Shown here: piece by piece, positions 1-11,440 of the stretch
How the letters are laid out: each line of letters begins with the position of its first letter
Numbering within the stretch: position 1 is the stretch's first letter
Source: Paenibacillus albidus
GTDB taxonomy: Bacteria; Bacillota; Bacilli; Paenibacillales; Paenibacillaceae
Assembly (NCBI RefSeq): GCF_014644435.1
Contig: NZ_BMKR01000005.1
Location: 248,001-312,000 of the forward strand
Length of the DNA stretch: 64,000 bases
Direction: 5' to 3'
The notes under the pieces: generated by a model
The model's database searches: none
What the model saw: only the letters and a program-made list of their open reading frames with translations
Told to the model about the DNA's origin: nothing
Position numbers and translations under genes: made by a program

Positions 1-98
1 TTTAAATAGGATAAGCTCAAAACTGATGAAAAAAATCCCAGCGCCTGATAACGCTCGATATTTCTATTGCATCTATATATGCTGGGGATGTGGAGTCG

Positions 99-220
99 CG
101 AAGTGAAAGGCAAAAATGCCTTTCGTTGGAGTGAAATCGGGCGATAGAGGCGAAGTGAAAGGCAAAAATGCCTTTCGTTGGAGTAAATTGGGCGATAGAG
201 ACGATGTGAAAGGCAAAAAT
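99..220. repeat. Tandem 51-52 bp hairpin repeat (2.4 copies)
   Basis: Units begin at 99, 151 and 202 and are nearly identical; the third stops after about 19 bases. Each full unit holds the perfect dyad GAAAGGCA-AAA(A)-TGCCTTTC, so the transcript would form two successive 8-bp stem-loops. The reverse strand is open across it by chance of repetition, which I do not regard as a gene. Function unknown; REP-like or a decaying spacer repeat. Confidence 0.8.
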
Positions 221-269
221 CAAGCAGCTTAAATATAGCTATAAAGGAATGAGCAGCGGAGGTAAAACG

Positions 270-413
270 ATGAAAGGGCCCATACGTATGAATGATTTGA
301 AGATCCAGAGTTTGGGAGGGAATGGAGCACACGAACAAGAAGAATCCGTGATCCGGGTGGAAGTGGAATGGGACGGTAAGAAGGAGGAGTTTGACCTGCA
401 GGTCCGTAAATAA
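270..413 (+). CDS. Small hypothetical protein, 47 residues
   Basis: Short ORF starting MKGPIRMNDLKI and ending EEFDLQVRK. The ATG follows a good ribosome site (GGAGGT, seven to eight bases upstream), which is the main support. The product is charged, has no signal peptide or membrane segment, and the C-terminal half (VIRVEVEWDGKKEEFDLQVR) looks like alternating beta-strand. The acetyltransferase gene starts 38 bases downstream, so the two may be co-transcribed. Family not recognised. Confidence 0.5.
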   Translation: MKGPIRMNDLKIQSLGGNGAHEQEESVIRVEVEWDGKKEEFDLQVRK

Positions 414-451
414 GGTATACTATTTGCAAAAGCTGAAAGCAGGATGAACAG

Positions 452-886
452 ATGGTAATTACAAAAGAAATCGAATTGGACTCGGTCCATGCGCTGCAGA
501 ATTTATATCAGGAACTGATCGATACCCCCTCGGATACTAGCACATTTGAAGCGGCTTTTAGAAGAATTAAAGATGACAGCCAATATATCTTATTGGGGGC
601 TTTTGTGGATGGGGAGCTGCTGGGATCGCTGATGGGGATTGTCTGTCATGATCTGGTCGGCGACTGCAGACCGTTTATGGTGATTGAGAATGTGGTGGTC
701 TCCTCGCGGGCCCGGCGTCAGGGAGTAGGCAAGAAGCTGATGTTGGCCATTGAAGAGGCTGCCCGGGAGCGGGACTGTTATTACATTATTCTGGTATCCG
801 GAGAGAAACGCAAGGAGGCGCATATTTTTTATGAAGCCTTGGGGTACCGGGAGGAGCAGGTTGAGGGGTACCGGAAATATATCTGA
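452..886 (+). CDS. GNAT family N-acetyltransferase
   Basis: 144 residues, a single GNAT domain that would transfer an acetyl group from acetyl-CoA to an amine; substrate unknown. The acetyl-CoA loop is visible as VVSSRARRQGVGKKLM around residues 86-101 (R/Q-x-x-G-x-G/A pattern), followed by a helix and the C-terminal HIFYEALGYRE motif typical of the fold. Cytosolic, no signal peptide. AGCAGGA lies upstream of the ATG. A rho-independent terminator follows at 922, so the transcript ends with this gene. Confidence 0.85.
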   Translation: MVITKEIELDSVHALQNLYQELIDTPSDTSTFEAAFRRIKDDSQYILLGAFVDGELLGSLMGIVCHDLVGDCRPFMVIENVVVSSRARRQGVGKKLMLAIEEAARERDCYYIILVSGEKRKEAHIFYEALGYREEQVEGYRKYI

Positions 887-921
887 GCAGGACTACCTAT
901 AAAAATATATGAACTTAATGC

Positions 922-952
922 AGGCCGGAGCCTTATGCTTCCGGCCTTTTTA
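922..952 (+). terminator. Rho-independent terminator after GNAT gene
   Basis: Inverted repeat AGGCCGGA / TCCGGCCT around a ten-base loop, followed by TTTT. Confidence 0.8.
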
Positions 953-998
953 ACCTGTAAACCGCATATCCTGCGGTGAGTCTTGGCAAATCTGCCAT

Positions 999-1028
999 TT
1001 GACCTTGCGGAGGATCGCGCTCTATAAT
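999..1028 (+). promoter_or_regulatory. Sigma-A type promoter of the yesN-like gene
   Basis: TTGACC at 999-1004 and TATAAT at 1023-1028 with an 18-base spacer. A small dyad TGGCA-N4-TGCCA lies just upstream at 984-997 and could be a regulator site. The regulator gene starts 55 bases downstream. Confidence 0.6.
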
Positions 1029-1083
1029 CCCTTCATGGGTTCTGAAAGCGTGACGAAATGACTTAAGGGTAGGTGGAGGTTCT

Positions 1084-2631
1084 ATGAACCAACTGTGCAA
1101 GGTACTGATTGTGGATGATGAGATCCTAGTTCGCCAGGGAATTAAATATGTGCTTGACTGGGAGCGCGAAGGCTTTCAGCTTGTAGGAGAAGCATCCAAT
1201 GGGCAGGAAGCGCTGGATTGTCTGGAAGCGCTGAAGCCGCATATTATTATAACCGATATCGTTATGCCGGTAATGGACGGCGAAGAATTGACAAGGCTTG
1301 TGAAGCGGGACTACCCGCAAATGGAGGTTATTGTGCTTAGCAGCTTCAGTGAATTCGATTATGTCCGCTCCACTTTTCAGAACGGAGTAGCTGATTACAT
1401 TCTGAAGCCTAAGCTGGAGGCTGCTGCGCTGCTGCAGGTACTCCAGAAGACGAGCGCTCGGATTCCCGGCTTGGAATCTGCCGTGGAGGCAGGGGATCAG
1501 ACGTTATCCATTGATTATTTGCTCAGCAGGCTGATCTCCGGTTATGAAGTTCAGGTGGAGGCTGCTGCGCTGCATGAGCAATTTCCTCATGAAGTGTTCA
1601 GTTTCCTCGGCTGCGATAGTGCTGATCAGGACAAGAAACGCGAGGGCATAGACTCACAACAGGCAGAGATTATCCAATCTCTGAAGCAGAGCATCCCCGA
1701 AATCGTCTGCTTTGCGGTTCCCGGAGAACAAGCAGGAGTGCTTCTGCTGAATCTGCCGGAGGAACGTTGGCCTAATCTGATGCAGGATGTGAAGTCTTTG
1801 TCGCTGTCATTGGCCAAACGCCAGCCGCAGCTGCGCTGGGGGCTCAGTACAAGCTTCCGGGCATTTGCCGAAGCGGGGGAAGTCTATAAAGAGAGCTATC
1901 TCAAGCTGCTGGAATACCGGTTCTTTTTTCCGAATAAGGTGCTGTTGATCCATGATGAACTGCCAAGGACGGGTCATCCCCCGGAGAAATTTAACCTGGC
2001 TGCATTTACCGAGCAAATCAAACGGCTGCATCTGGATGAGGCCTTTACGAATCTGCGGGAGCATGTGGCCGCTTTAGCTGGCCATTATGAAAGCGATATC
2101 TTCGGGTTTAAATCTTTTCTGGGCAATATTATCTTTAATCTCACCAATCAATTCAGCCACATCAAAGAGCTGGAGGAACAGAAATATTCGCTTTTCCGGG
2201 CCATTGACGAAGCATTGTTTGCCGACGAAGCGGTGGGAGTTCTGGAGCGGTTCCTGGACCGGGTGCTGGTGCTGGTCTCCTCGGCGGCCCCGTCTGCGGG
2301 CAGTATTACCAATATGAAAAAGCTGCTGGAGTACATTGAGGAGCATTATGCGGAGCCGCTGAGTCTGACCGACCTGGCCCGTCATTTTCACTTTAACCCA
2401 TCCTATCTGTCAAGTCTGTTCACCGCTCATAACCACGAGGGATTTAAGGAGCATTTGAACAGTATCCGCACCGGCAAGGCCGCGGAACTGCTGCGTGCAG
2501 GTGAGGCGCCAATTTCGGAGATCAGCAGCATGGTAGGGTACGGGGATCACAGTTATTTCTGCAAAGTCTTTAAGAAGTATACGGGCCTGTCTCCAAGCGC
2601 ATATAGACGCCAACATTACGGTCAGGAATAG
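1084..2631 (+). CDS. Response regulator, YesN/AraC type
   Basis: 515 residues. An N-terminal receiver domain (about 1-125; acidic pocket DD at 11-12, phospho-acceptor D58 in TDIVMPVMDG, lysine in ILKPK) is joined through a long variable middle to a C-terminal AraC-type double helix-turn-helix (about 410-510: LSLTDLARHFHFNPSYLSSLF and ISEISSMVGYGDHSYFCKVFKKYTG). This architecture belongs to YesN-like regulators that switch on sugar-transport genes after phosphorylation by a YesM-type kinase. The kinase gene follows after nine bases. The likely target is the transporter and beta-galactosidase cluster at 4.6-11.1 kb. Its own promoter is at 999-1028. Confidence 0.93.
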   Translation: MNQLCKVLIVDDEILVRQGIKYVLDWEREGFQLVGEASNGQEALDCLEALKPHIIITDIVMPVMDGEELTRLVKRDYPQMEVIVLSSFSEFDYVRSTFQNGVADYILKPKLEAAALLQVLQKTSARIPGLESAVEAGDQTLSIDYLLSRLISGYEVQVEAAALHEQFPHEVFSFLGCDSADQDKKREGIDSQQAEIIQSLKQSIPEIVCFAVPGEQAGVLLLNLPEERWPNLMQDVKSLSLSLAKRQPQLRWGLSTSFRAFAEAGEVYKESYLKLLEYRFFFPNKVLLIHDELPRTGHPPEKFNLAAFTEQIKRLHLDEAFTNLREHVAALAGHYESDIFGFKSFLGNIIFNLTNQFSHIKELEEQKYSLFRAIDEALFADEAVGVLERFLDRVLVLVSSAAPSAGSITNMKKLLEYIEEHYAEPLSLTDLARHFHFNPSYLSSLFTAHNHEGFKEHLNSIRTGKAAELLRAGEAPISEISSMVGYGDHSYFCKVFKKYTGLSPSAYRRQHYGQE

Positions 2632-2640
2632 GAGATACGC

Positions 2641-4419
2641 ATGAAAGCTTTTTGGGAGCGGTTCAAATTTCACAGTCTGTTCATCAAGATATTCATTGTG
2701 ATGGTTATCAGCATCATAGCGGTTGCGCTCTCTGCATCATGGACCACGGTCCGGATGTCGGAGCGTTTGTTCATGGGGACTTTCAGCATTACCAACTCCA
2801 AAGTGATCAGCCAGATCAAGGCGAACTTTGAATCTTTTCATTATTCCATTGTTACGGCCACCAATAACACTCAGCTCAGCGGGACGATTAAGAGCTTTTT
2901 GAGCGAAAAGGACTCCACTTCCCAGGCGATGCTGCGAACCTACTACAACATGACCACCCAGATGAAACGGATTCAATCCAATGTGGACAGGTATGAGGTC
3001 GGGATCAAGATTATGGGGGAGAATGGCCGCAGTTATGCTACGAATACGAACAATCTGCTGTTGACCGACAGTGAGCTGAATAAACAAAAGCTGACCCAGA
3101 GTACATTGGCGGAGCCGAAAAGGCTGATGTACCACTTTTACCAGGAAAACAACCAACCAACTTCCCAAGAATCGGTGATTGTGGCCAGTAAGGCCCTGAT
3201 GGAACGGACTACCGGGGATATCTACGGTTCATTGTATATCACCATTCAGGAGGGGGACTTCAAGTCTTTTTACGAAAGTTTTGTCAGTACCGGCAATGAT
3301 GTGGCGATTCTGAACAAGGAAGGGCAGATTGTCTCCAGTAACCGGAATGAGCTGCTGGGTCAGCAGGCCACTGATCTGCTCGGCTACGCCCGCAAGATTG
3401 AACAGGAAGGCCTCGATTATGTGAACGTGGATTTCCGTGGCAAAGATTTGATTGTGCTTGCCGATGTTCTGCCCTCGTACGACTTCTACATTGTGAATCT
3501 GATTGATAAACAAACGGCGCTTGGCCAGATGGTTGACACCAAAATGGTAGCGCTCTTCTGCTCGGCCATTGTGCTCGTTGCACTGATTGTTGTTTTTCTG
3601 ATTTCCAGAAGGCTTACCAAATCCTTAACGCTGCTTAGCCGCCAAATGTCCAAGATTACGGAGCGAAATTTCCACAACTACATTACTGTAACCGGAAGCT
3701 TTGAATTTCAGGAGCTGGGACACGCCTACAATTACATGCTGGATGAATTAAACGATTACGTGGACAAACTTGTCTTGACGCAAAAAGAGCAGCGCAATGC
3801 CGAGCTGGCAGCGCTTCAGCACCAGATCAATCCGCATTTTTTGTATAATACGCTTGCGTCGGTGAATTTCCTGGTGCAGCAGGGCAGCAAGGACAAGGCG
3901 GTACAGACCATTCATGCCCTGATTTCCATGCTGCAGCATGCACTCAGCAATGTCAGTGAGACCATCTCAATGGCAGAGGAACTGGAGAATCTGAAGTCCT
4001 ATGTCTTTATTAACCACGTACGTTATGGGGAACGGATCAGGGTGAACTTTTTTGTCTCGCCGGATTGTACGGAGGCCCGGGTCCCGAAGCTGATTATTCA
4101 GCCCTTTATAGAAAATGCCTTTTTTCATGCCTTTAACCGTAAAAACGAAGGTTATATCCATGTACTCGCTTCACAGGATGCGGGAATGCTGATTCTGGAA
4201 GTCGTGGACAACGGGGATGGGATGGAGAATATGAGCCCCGAACGGTCCTTGTTCGGACCGGAGAGTAAAAGACAGCTGTTTAACGGCATCGGCATCAAAA
4301 ATGTTCATGACCGGATAATTCTTTTATATGGAAAAGAATATGGAATTACAATTACGAGCAACATAAATGAAGGAACGGCCATTAAAATCCGACTGCCGCT
4401 GATTACGACACAAAATTAA
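2641..4419 (+). CDS. Sensor histidine kinase, YesM type
   Basis: 592 residues, membrane-bound. A first membrane segment (about 15-35), a large extracellular sensor region (36-300), a second segment (about 303-322, ALFCSAIVLVALIVVFLI), a HAMP linker, then the His-kinase domain with the phospho-acceptor in LQHQINPHFLYNTL and a C-terminal HATPase region (IQPFIENAFFHAF, DNGDGM, GIGIKNV). The family autophosphorylates and passes phosphate to a YesN-type regulator, here the gene directly upstream. The probable signal is an extracellular oligosaccharide, perhaps through the sugar-binding lipoprotein encoded next. No terminator before that gene. Confidence 0.93.
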   Translation: MKAFWERFKFHSLFIKIFIVMVISIIAVALSASWTTVRMSERLFMGTFSITNSKVISQIKANFESFHYSIVTATNNTQLSGTIKSFLSEKDSTSQAMLRTYYNMTTQMKRIQSNVDRYEVGIKIMGENGRSYATNTNNLLLTDSELNKQKLTQSTLAEPKRLMYHFYQENNQPTSQESVIVASKALMERTTGDIYGSLYITIQEGDFKSFYESFVSTGNDVAILNKEGQIVSSNRNELLGQQATDLLGYARKIEQEGLDYVNVDFRGKDLIVLADVLPSYDFYIVNLIDKQTALGQMVDTKMVALFCSAIVLVALIVVFLISRRLTKSLTLLSRQMSKITERNFHNYITVTGSFEFQELGHAYNYMLDELNDYVDKLVLTQKEQRNAELAALQHQINPHFLYNTLASVNFLVQQGSKDKAVQTIHALISMLQHALSNVSETISMAEELENLKSYVFINHVRYGERIRVNFFVSPDCTEARVPKLIIQPFIENAFFHAFNRKNEGYIHVLASQDAGMLILEVVDNGDGMENMSPERSLFGPESKRQLFNGIGIKNVHDRIILLYGKEYGITITSNINEGTAIKIRLPLITTQN

Positions 4420-4453
4420 TCCTAATACCCAAAAAAAGTACAAACGGAGGGAA

Positions 4454-4468
4454 AGGGAACGCTTTCAA
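4454..4468 (-). promoter_or_regulatory. cre site 1 (CcpA-type operator)
   Basis: Read on the minus strand, TTGAAAGCGTTCCCT fits WTGNAANCGNWNNCW at every defined position. It lies about 140 bases upstream of the sugar-binding protein gene. Suggests glucose repression of the transporter operon. Confidence 0.65.
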
Positions 4469-4548
4469 TGTGTCAATAGAATGACAAATCCGCACAAAGT
4501 AATTTCTAACGAAACCTGTGGAGGCAGTGATAAGATATTCATGTAGAT

Positions 4549-4563
4549 AAGCAAACGCTTACA
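4549..4563 (+). promoter_or_regulatory. cre site 2 (CcpA-type operator)
   Basis: AAGCAAACGCTTACA matches the cre consensus with one mismatch (A for T at position 2). It lies 46 bases before the start of the sugar-binding protein gene, in or just after the expected promoter, and pairs with the site at 4454. Confidence 0.65.
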
Positions 4564-4609
4564 GAAAAAGCTTTCAAAACACACTATACAGAAAATGGGG
4601 AGGAAGACA

Positions 4610-5917
4610 ATGAAAAAGACCTTTGCGTTATTACTGATGTGCATGCTGATCCTGAGTGCCTGCGGTGCGAATGGGGGCAACAAGAATACAGCGGATACCG
4701 GCAATGCCGGAGGCAACACTGAAGCAGCCAAGGAGATTACCATTTGGGCTTGGGACCCGGCTTTTAATATCGCTGCCCTCGAAGTTGCCAAAGCGCAGTA
4801 CACTGCTGCAAATCCCGATGTGAAGATCAATATTGTGGAGTATGCTCAGAATGATATCATTCAGAAGCTGAACACCGGGCTGAACTCCGGAACCACAAAA
4901 GGTTTGCCCAACATTGTTCTGATCGAGGACTATCGCTCGCAAGGGTTCCTTCAGTCCTATAAAGATTCGTTCTATGACCTGAGCAATTCAATCAAAGGAG
5001 CTGACTTCGCCGATTACAAAAGCGGACCCACCAGCCTTGACGGCAAGCAATACGGTATCCCGTTCGATTCCGGCGTAACCGGATTGTATGTAAGAACCGA
5101 CTATCTGGAGCAGGCCGGATACAAGCTGTCCGATCTGCAGGATATCACCTGGAACGATTATATTGAAATCGGTAAAAAGGTGAAGGACAAAACCGGCAAA
5201 GCACTGATCACACTGGATCCGAATGACCTCGGCCTGATCCGGATGATGATTCAATCCGCCGGCTCCTGGTATCTGACGGAAGACGGCAAAACCCCGAACA
5301 TCGCGGACAATGCCGCTCTGAAGGAAGCTTTTGAGGTCTACAAGAATCTTACAGATTCCAATGTTGCCAATGTACATGCGGACTGGAGCCAGTTCGTAGC
5401 TGCCCTGAATAACGGTGATGTGGCTTCGGTTCCAACGGGCAACTGGATCACGCCTTCGATTACAGCAGCAGCTGACCAGTCCGGGAAATGGGCAGTGGCT
5501 CCGCTTCCGAAGCTGGCAGGCAACGATAAATCGGTTCATGCTTCCAACCTTGGCGGCAGCTCCTGGTATGTTATGAATGTCGACGGCAAGGAAACGGCTG
5601 CGGATTTCATGGCCAAAACCTTTGGTGCGGATACAGAAATGTACCAGAAATTACTGACGGATATCGGTGTCATTGGTACATTCAAAGCCGCTGCGAGCGG
5701 AGAAGCGTATGGTCAGGCCAATGAATTCTTCGGCGGTCAAAAAGTGGTTTCGGACTTTGCCGCTTGGACAGAGCAAATTCCAAGTGTCAACTACGGTGTT
5801 CATACGTATGCGATCGAAGATATTCTGATTGTAGAAATGCAGAATTACCTGAACGGCAAGGCCATTGACAAGGTATTAAGCGATGCCCAGGCGCAAGCCG
5901 AATCACAGATTAAATAA
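4610..5917 (+). CDS. Sugar ABC transporter, substrate-binding lipoprotein (CUT1)
   Basis: About 435 residues. Lipoprotein signal MKKTFALLLMCMLILSACG with lipobox LSAC, then a low-complexity Gly/Asn linker and a family 1 extracellular solute-binding fold (ITIWAWDPAFNIAALEVAKAQY, GIPFDSGVTGLYVRTDYLEQAG, WAVAPLPKLAG). It would capture an oligosaccharide outside the membrane for the two permeases encoded downstream. The upstream ATG at 4595 overlaps the ribosome site GGGGAGGA, so 4610 is the better start. Two cre sites precede it and the YesM/YesN pair is directly upstream. The GH2 enzyme downstream points to a beta-galactoside ligand; that is inference. Confidence 0.92.
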   Translation: MKKTFALLLMCMLILSACGANGGNKNTADTGNAGGNTEAAKEITIWAWDPAFNIAALEVAKAQYTAANPDVKINIVEYAQNDIIQKLNTGLNSGTTKGLPNIVLIEDYRSQGFLQSYKDSFYDLSNSIKGADFADYKSGPTSLDGKQYGIPFDSGVTGLYVRTDYLEQAGYKLSDLQDITWNDYIEIGKKVKDKTGKALITLDPNDLGLIRMMIQSAGSWYLTEDGKTPNIADNAALKEAFEVYKNLTDSNVANVHADWSQFVAALNNGDVASVPTGNWITPSITAAADQSGKWAVAPLPKLAGNDKSVHASNLGGSSWYVMNVDGKETAADFMAKTFGADTEMYQKLLTDIGVIGTFKAAASGEAYGQANEFFGGQKVVSDFAAWTEQIPSVNYGVHTYAIEDILIVEMQNYLNGKAIDKVLSDAQAQAESQIK

Positions 5918-5934
5918 CTGAGGGTTTCACCAGT

Positions 5935-5995
5935 AAACCTTGGGCGTGCATCCCGCTCCTCCTTCTTTTGGGAGTGAGACCCGCGTCCAGGGTTT
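5935..5995 (+). promoter_or_regulatory. Intra-operon hairpin between binding protein and permeases
   Basis: Long imperfect stem: AAACCTTGGGCG on the left pairs, with G-U pairs, to GCGTCCAGGGTTT on the right, with an inner GCTCC/GGAGT stem. There is no strong U-run. Such hairpins often stabilise the upstream mRNA so that binding protein exceeds permease. Confidence 0.5.
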
Positions 5996-6046
5996 ATTCA
6001 TACCTGAGAAGCACATTCAACCTATATTCAAAGGGGCTGGACCGAT

Positions 6047-6943
6047 GTGAAAAGTGCAAATGCAACTCTACATTCTCGCAGAAGAAGCGGATTAACCGGA
6101 TGGTCTTTCGTCCTGATCTCCGTCATTCTGATTGTTATCTTCTATTTCTATCCGATGGTCGAGGCGCTTATCCTGTCCTTCCAGACAGGAACAGGAACCA
6201 ATCTGGTATTTACCGGCCTTGACAATTACAAGCGGTTGTTTCAGGATGCTACCTTTATCACTTCCGTTAAAAATACCTTTATTTATTTGCTCGTCCAGGT
6301 GCCGGTAATGATCGTGCTTGCACTTTTCATCTCCGTGCTGCTTAATGACAGCAAGCTGAAATTCAAGGGCTTTTTCCGGACGGCGATCTTCCTGCCTTGC
6401 GTAACTTCACTGGTAGCGTATTCGATCGTGTTCAAATATCTGTTTGCAGGCAATGGACTGGTCAACACCTTCCTGATGAAGCTGCATCTGATCAGCGCTC
6501 CGATTGAGTGGATCACCGATCCGTTTTGGGCCAAAATCACCATTATCATTGCGATTACGTGGCGCTGGACAGGGTATAACATGATTTTTTACTTGTCCGC
6601 TCTGCAAAATATCGACAACTCGATTTACGAGGCAGCCAGAATTGATGGGGCTTCGGCAACCCGGCAGTTTTTCGGGATTACCATCCCGCTGCTGAGGCCA
6701 ATCATCCTGTTTACCTCGATTACGTCTACTATTGGTACCCTGCAGCTGTTCGATGAGGTTATGAATATTACAAAAGGCGGACCGGGGAATGCGACGCAAA
6801 CCATTTCGCAGTATATCTACAACCTGTCCTTCAAATATTCGGCTGACTTCGGATATGCCGCTACCGTATCCTATTCCATTGTAATCATGATTATTTTGCT
6901 TTCGTTCTTACAGTTTAAAGTGGCAGGTGAGAAAAATGGGTAA
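6047..6943 (+). CDS. Sugar ABC transporter permease (MalF/AraP type)
   Basis: 298 residues, GTG start after AAGGGG. Six predicted membrane segments, and the cytoplasmic EAA loop is clear: YEAARIDGASATRQFFGITIPLLRP (about 198-222), which docks the shared ATPase. It would form the translocation pore with the next gene product. No ATP-binding subunit gene is present in the cluster, so a multitask MsmX/UgpC-like ATPase elsewhere in the genome is probably used. A hairpin separates it from the binding-protein gene. Confidence 0.93.
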   Translation: MKSANATLHSRRRSGLTGWSFVLISVILIVIFYFYPMVEALILSFQTGTGTNLVFTGLDNYKRLFQDATFITSVKNTFIYLLVQVPVMIVLALFISVLLNDSKLKFKGFFRTAIFLPCVTSLVAYSIVFKYLFAGNGLVNTFLMKLHLISAPIEWITDPFWAKITIIIAITWRWTGYNMIFYLSALQNIDNSIYEAARIDGASATRQFFGITIPLLRPIILFTSITSTIGTLQLFDEVMNITKGGPGNATQTISQYIYNLSFKYSADFGYAATVSYSIVIMIILLSFLQFKVAGEKNG

Positions 6944-7760
6944 GGGTAAACGTTTCTTCACCTATCTTTTTTTAAGCATTGTGTCGTTCATTTCAATTTT
7001 TCCGTTCCTCTGGATGCTGGTCAGCTCGACCAATAAATCCGTAGATGTAACGGGGGGCCGGCTGCTGCCGGGCAGCTACCTGATGGAGAACTTCCGCAAG
7101 CTGCTGGAAACGACGGATCTTCAGCTGTCCCTGCTGAATTCGGCCAAAATCTCGATCACCACTACAGTGCTGTCTCTGCTGATCGCTTCCTTGGCCGGTT
7201 ACGGGTTTGAGGTCTACCGCAGCCGTTCCAAAGACATCGTCTTCAACATTCTGCTGCTGTCGATGATGATTCCTTTTGCGGCCATGATGGTGCCGCTCTA
7301 CCGCATGTTTGCCCGGATCTCCAATGTGGTTCCGGTGCTGGGGATTGATACCATGGCTTCGGTGATTCTTCCGACCATGACGACGGCGTTTCTGATCTTC
7401 TTTTTCAGACAAAGCACCAAAATGTTTCCCAAAGAGCTGCTGGAAGCCGGACGGATTGACGGATTGACGGAGTTTGGCATCTTCCTGCGGATCTTTCTCC
7501 CGACAATGAAGACCACTTACGCCGCAGCGGCCATTATCACCTTCATGTCCAGCTGGAATAACTATTTGTGGCCGCTCATTGTGCTGCAGACGCCGGAGAC
7601 CAAAACGATGCCGCTGCTGATCTCCACGCTCGGCTCAGGGTACTCCCCGGATTACGGGATGATCCTGATTGCCATTGTGATCGGTACGATTCCAACGGCG
7701 CTAGTCTTCTTTTTGATGCAGAAGCAGTTTGTGGCCGGAATGACGGGATCGGTGAAATAG
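6936..7760 (+). CDS. Sugar ABC transporter permease (MalG/AraQ type)
   Basis: 274 residues from ATG 6936, which has AGGTGAG at correct spacing; an in-frame GTG at 6927 is inside that site. It overlaps the first permease by eight bases, implying coupled translation. Six membrane segments and the EAA loop LLEAGRIDGLTEFGIFLRIFLPTMK are visible, and the C-terminus FLMQKQFVAGMTGSVK is typical of the family. It is the second half of the CUT1 pore. A 310-base spacer with a dispersed repeat separates it from the beta-galactosidase gene. Confidence 0.92.
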   Translation: MGKGKRFFTYLFLSIVSFISIFPFLWMLVSSTNKSVDVTGGRLLPGSYLMENFRKLLETTDLQLSLLNSAKISITTTVLSLLIASLAGYGFEVYRSRSKDIVFNILLLSMMIPFAAMMVPLYRMFARISNVVPVLGIDTMASVILPTMTTAFLIFFFRQSTKMFPKELLEAGRIDGLTEFGIFLRIFLPTMKTTYAAAAIITFMSSWNNYLWPLIVLQTPETKTMPLLISTLGSGYSPDYGMILIAIVIGTIPTALVFFLMQKQFVAGMTGSVK

Positions 7761-7794
7761 GCCGTTGTTAGATTGCTGTAAGGCGTTAAGTCAA

Positions 7795-7990
7795 GGATCA
7801 ACCATGGGAACTGCGATAAACATTTGGACTTCCGATCGCTGTTATCTTCGGATTTCTGAATTGAACTGTTATTAGCGGTTGAAATCCAAGATAGCATATG
7901 CTTACGATGCTAGCTTTCCTTCGGAAAGCTTTCGGGCGAACGCTGCGCTTCTACAGTTCCAAATTTTCTCTTCGTTCCTTAAGTTGATCC
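7795..7990 (+). repeat. Dispersed intergenic element, copy A
   Basis: This fills most of the 310-base gap between the permease and lacZ. From 7809 to about 7982 it aligns with the reverse complement of 12901-13072 (shared blocks include TTGGACTTCCG, TATGCTTACGATGC and CTACAGTTCCAAA). It holds a perfect hairpin AGCTTTCC-TTC-GGAAAGCT at about 7912-7930, GGAACTG/CAGTTCC near its two ends, and is bracketed by GGATCAAC (7795) and GTTGATCC (7983). No ORF. Confidence 0.75.
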
Positions 7991-8031
7991 ATACCCAAAC
8001 CCCTTGCAGCGTAATTCTAAAGACGGGCTAG

Positions 8032-11136
<3,105 letters not shown>

Positions 11137-11165
11137 GTTGTTGCTCTACAAGCAGTAAATAAAAC

Positions 11166-11207
11166 AAAGTCGCAATTCTCCGCTTATTGGGAATTGCGAC
11201 TTTTTCT
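11166..11207 (+). terminator. Strong terminator after lacZ
   Basis: Perfect 13-bp stem AAAGTCGCAATTC / GAATTGCGACTTT with a 12-base loop, followed by TTCTTTG. Confidence 0.9.
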
Positions 11208-11230
11208 TTGTTGTGCAGGGGGATTGGGCT

Positions 11231-11440
11231 CCATCAGCGGAGTGAAGCGGACAGAGAAAACCTTATTTTACGAAAAAGTCTGCTTTCCAGGGGGATTCGG
11301 ACTCAGGAGCCGTTATATCGTTCGATTGACCCTGGAATGAGGGAAGATAGGACAATTAGCGGAATCTCTGTCCGTTTATCCCGCTGAATAGACGAATCCT
11401 CCCCAATAAGGGATTTCCTGTCCGCATCAGCCGTGGATAG
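11231..11440. repeat. Three copies of a ~38-bp intergenic motif
   Basis: Copies at 11231-11268 (minus), 11353-11391 (plus) and 11404-11440 (plus) share AATAAGG..TTTC(T)CTGTCCG followed about ten bases later by CCGCTGAATAG-like sequence. They occupy the 475-base gap between lacZ and the next minus-strand gene, which has no credible ORF. The first and later copies face each other, so the transcript can fold. Confidence 0.65.

Noticed and set aside
99..220. Possible CRISPR array
   Set aside because: The units are contiguous and the intervening sequence is itself repeated, so there are no unique spacers.
17..223. Minus-strand ORF of 68 codons
   Set aside because: It arises from the tandem repeat (IFAFHFASIARF repeated) and has no ribosome site.
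7568..7771. 67-codon ORF overlapping the MalG-type permease
   Set aside because: Out-of-frame shadow rich in Asp/Ala/His with no membrane pattern or ribosome site.
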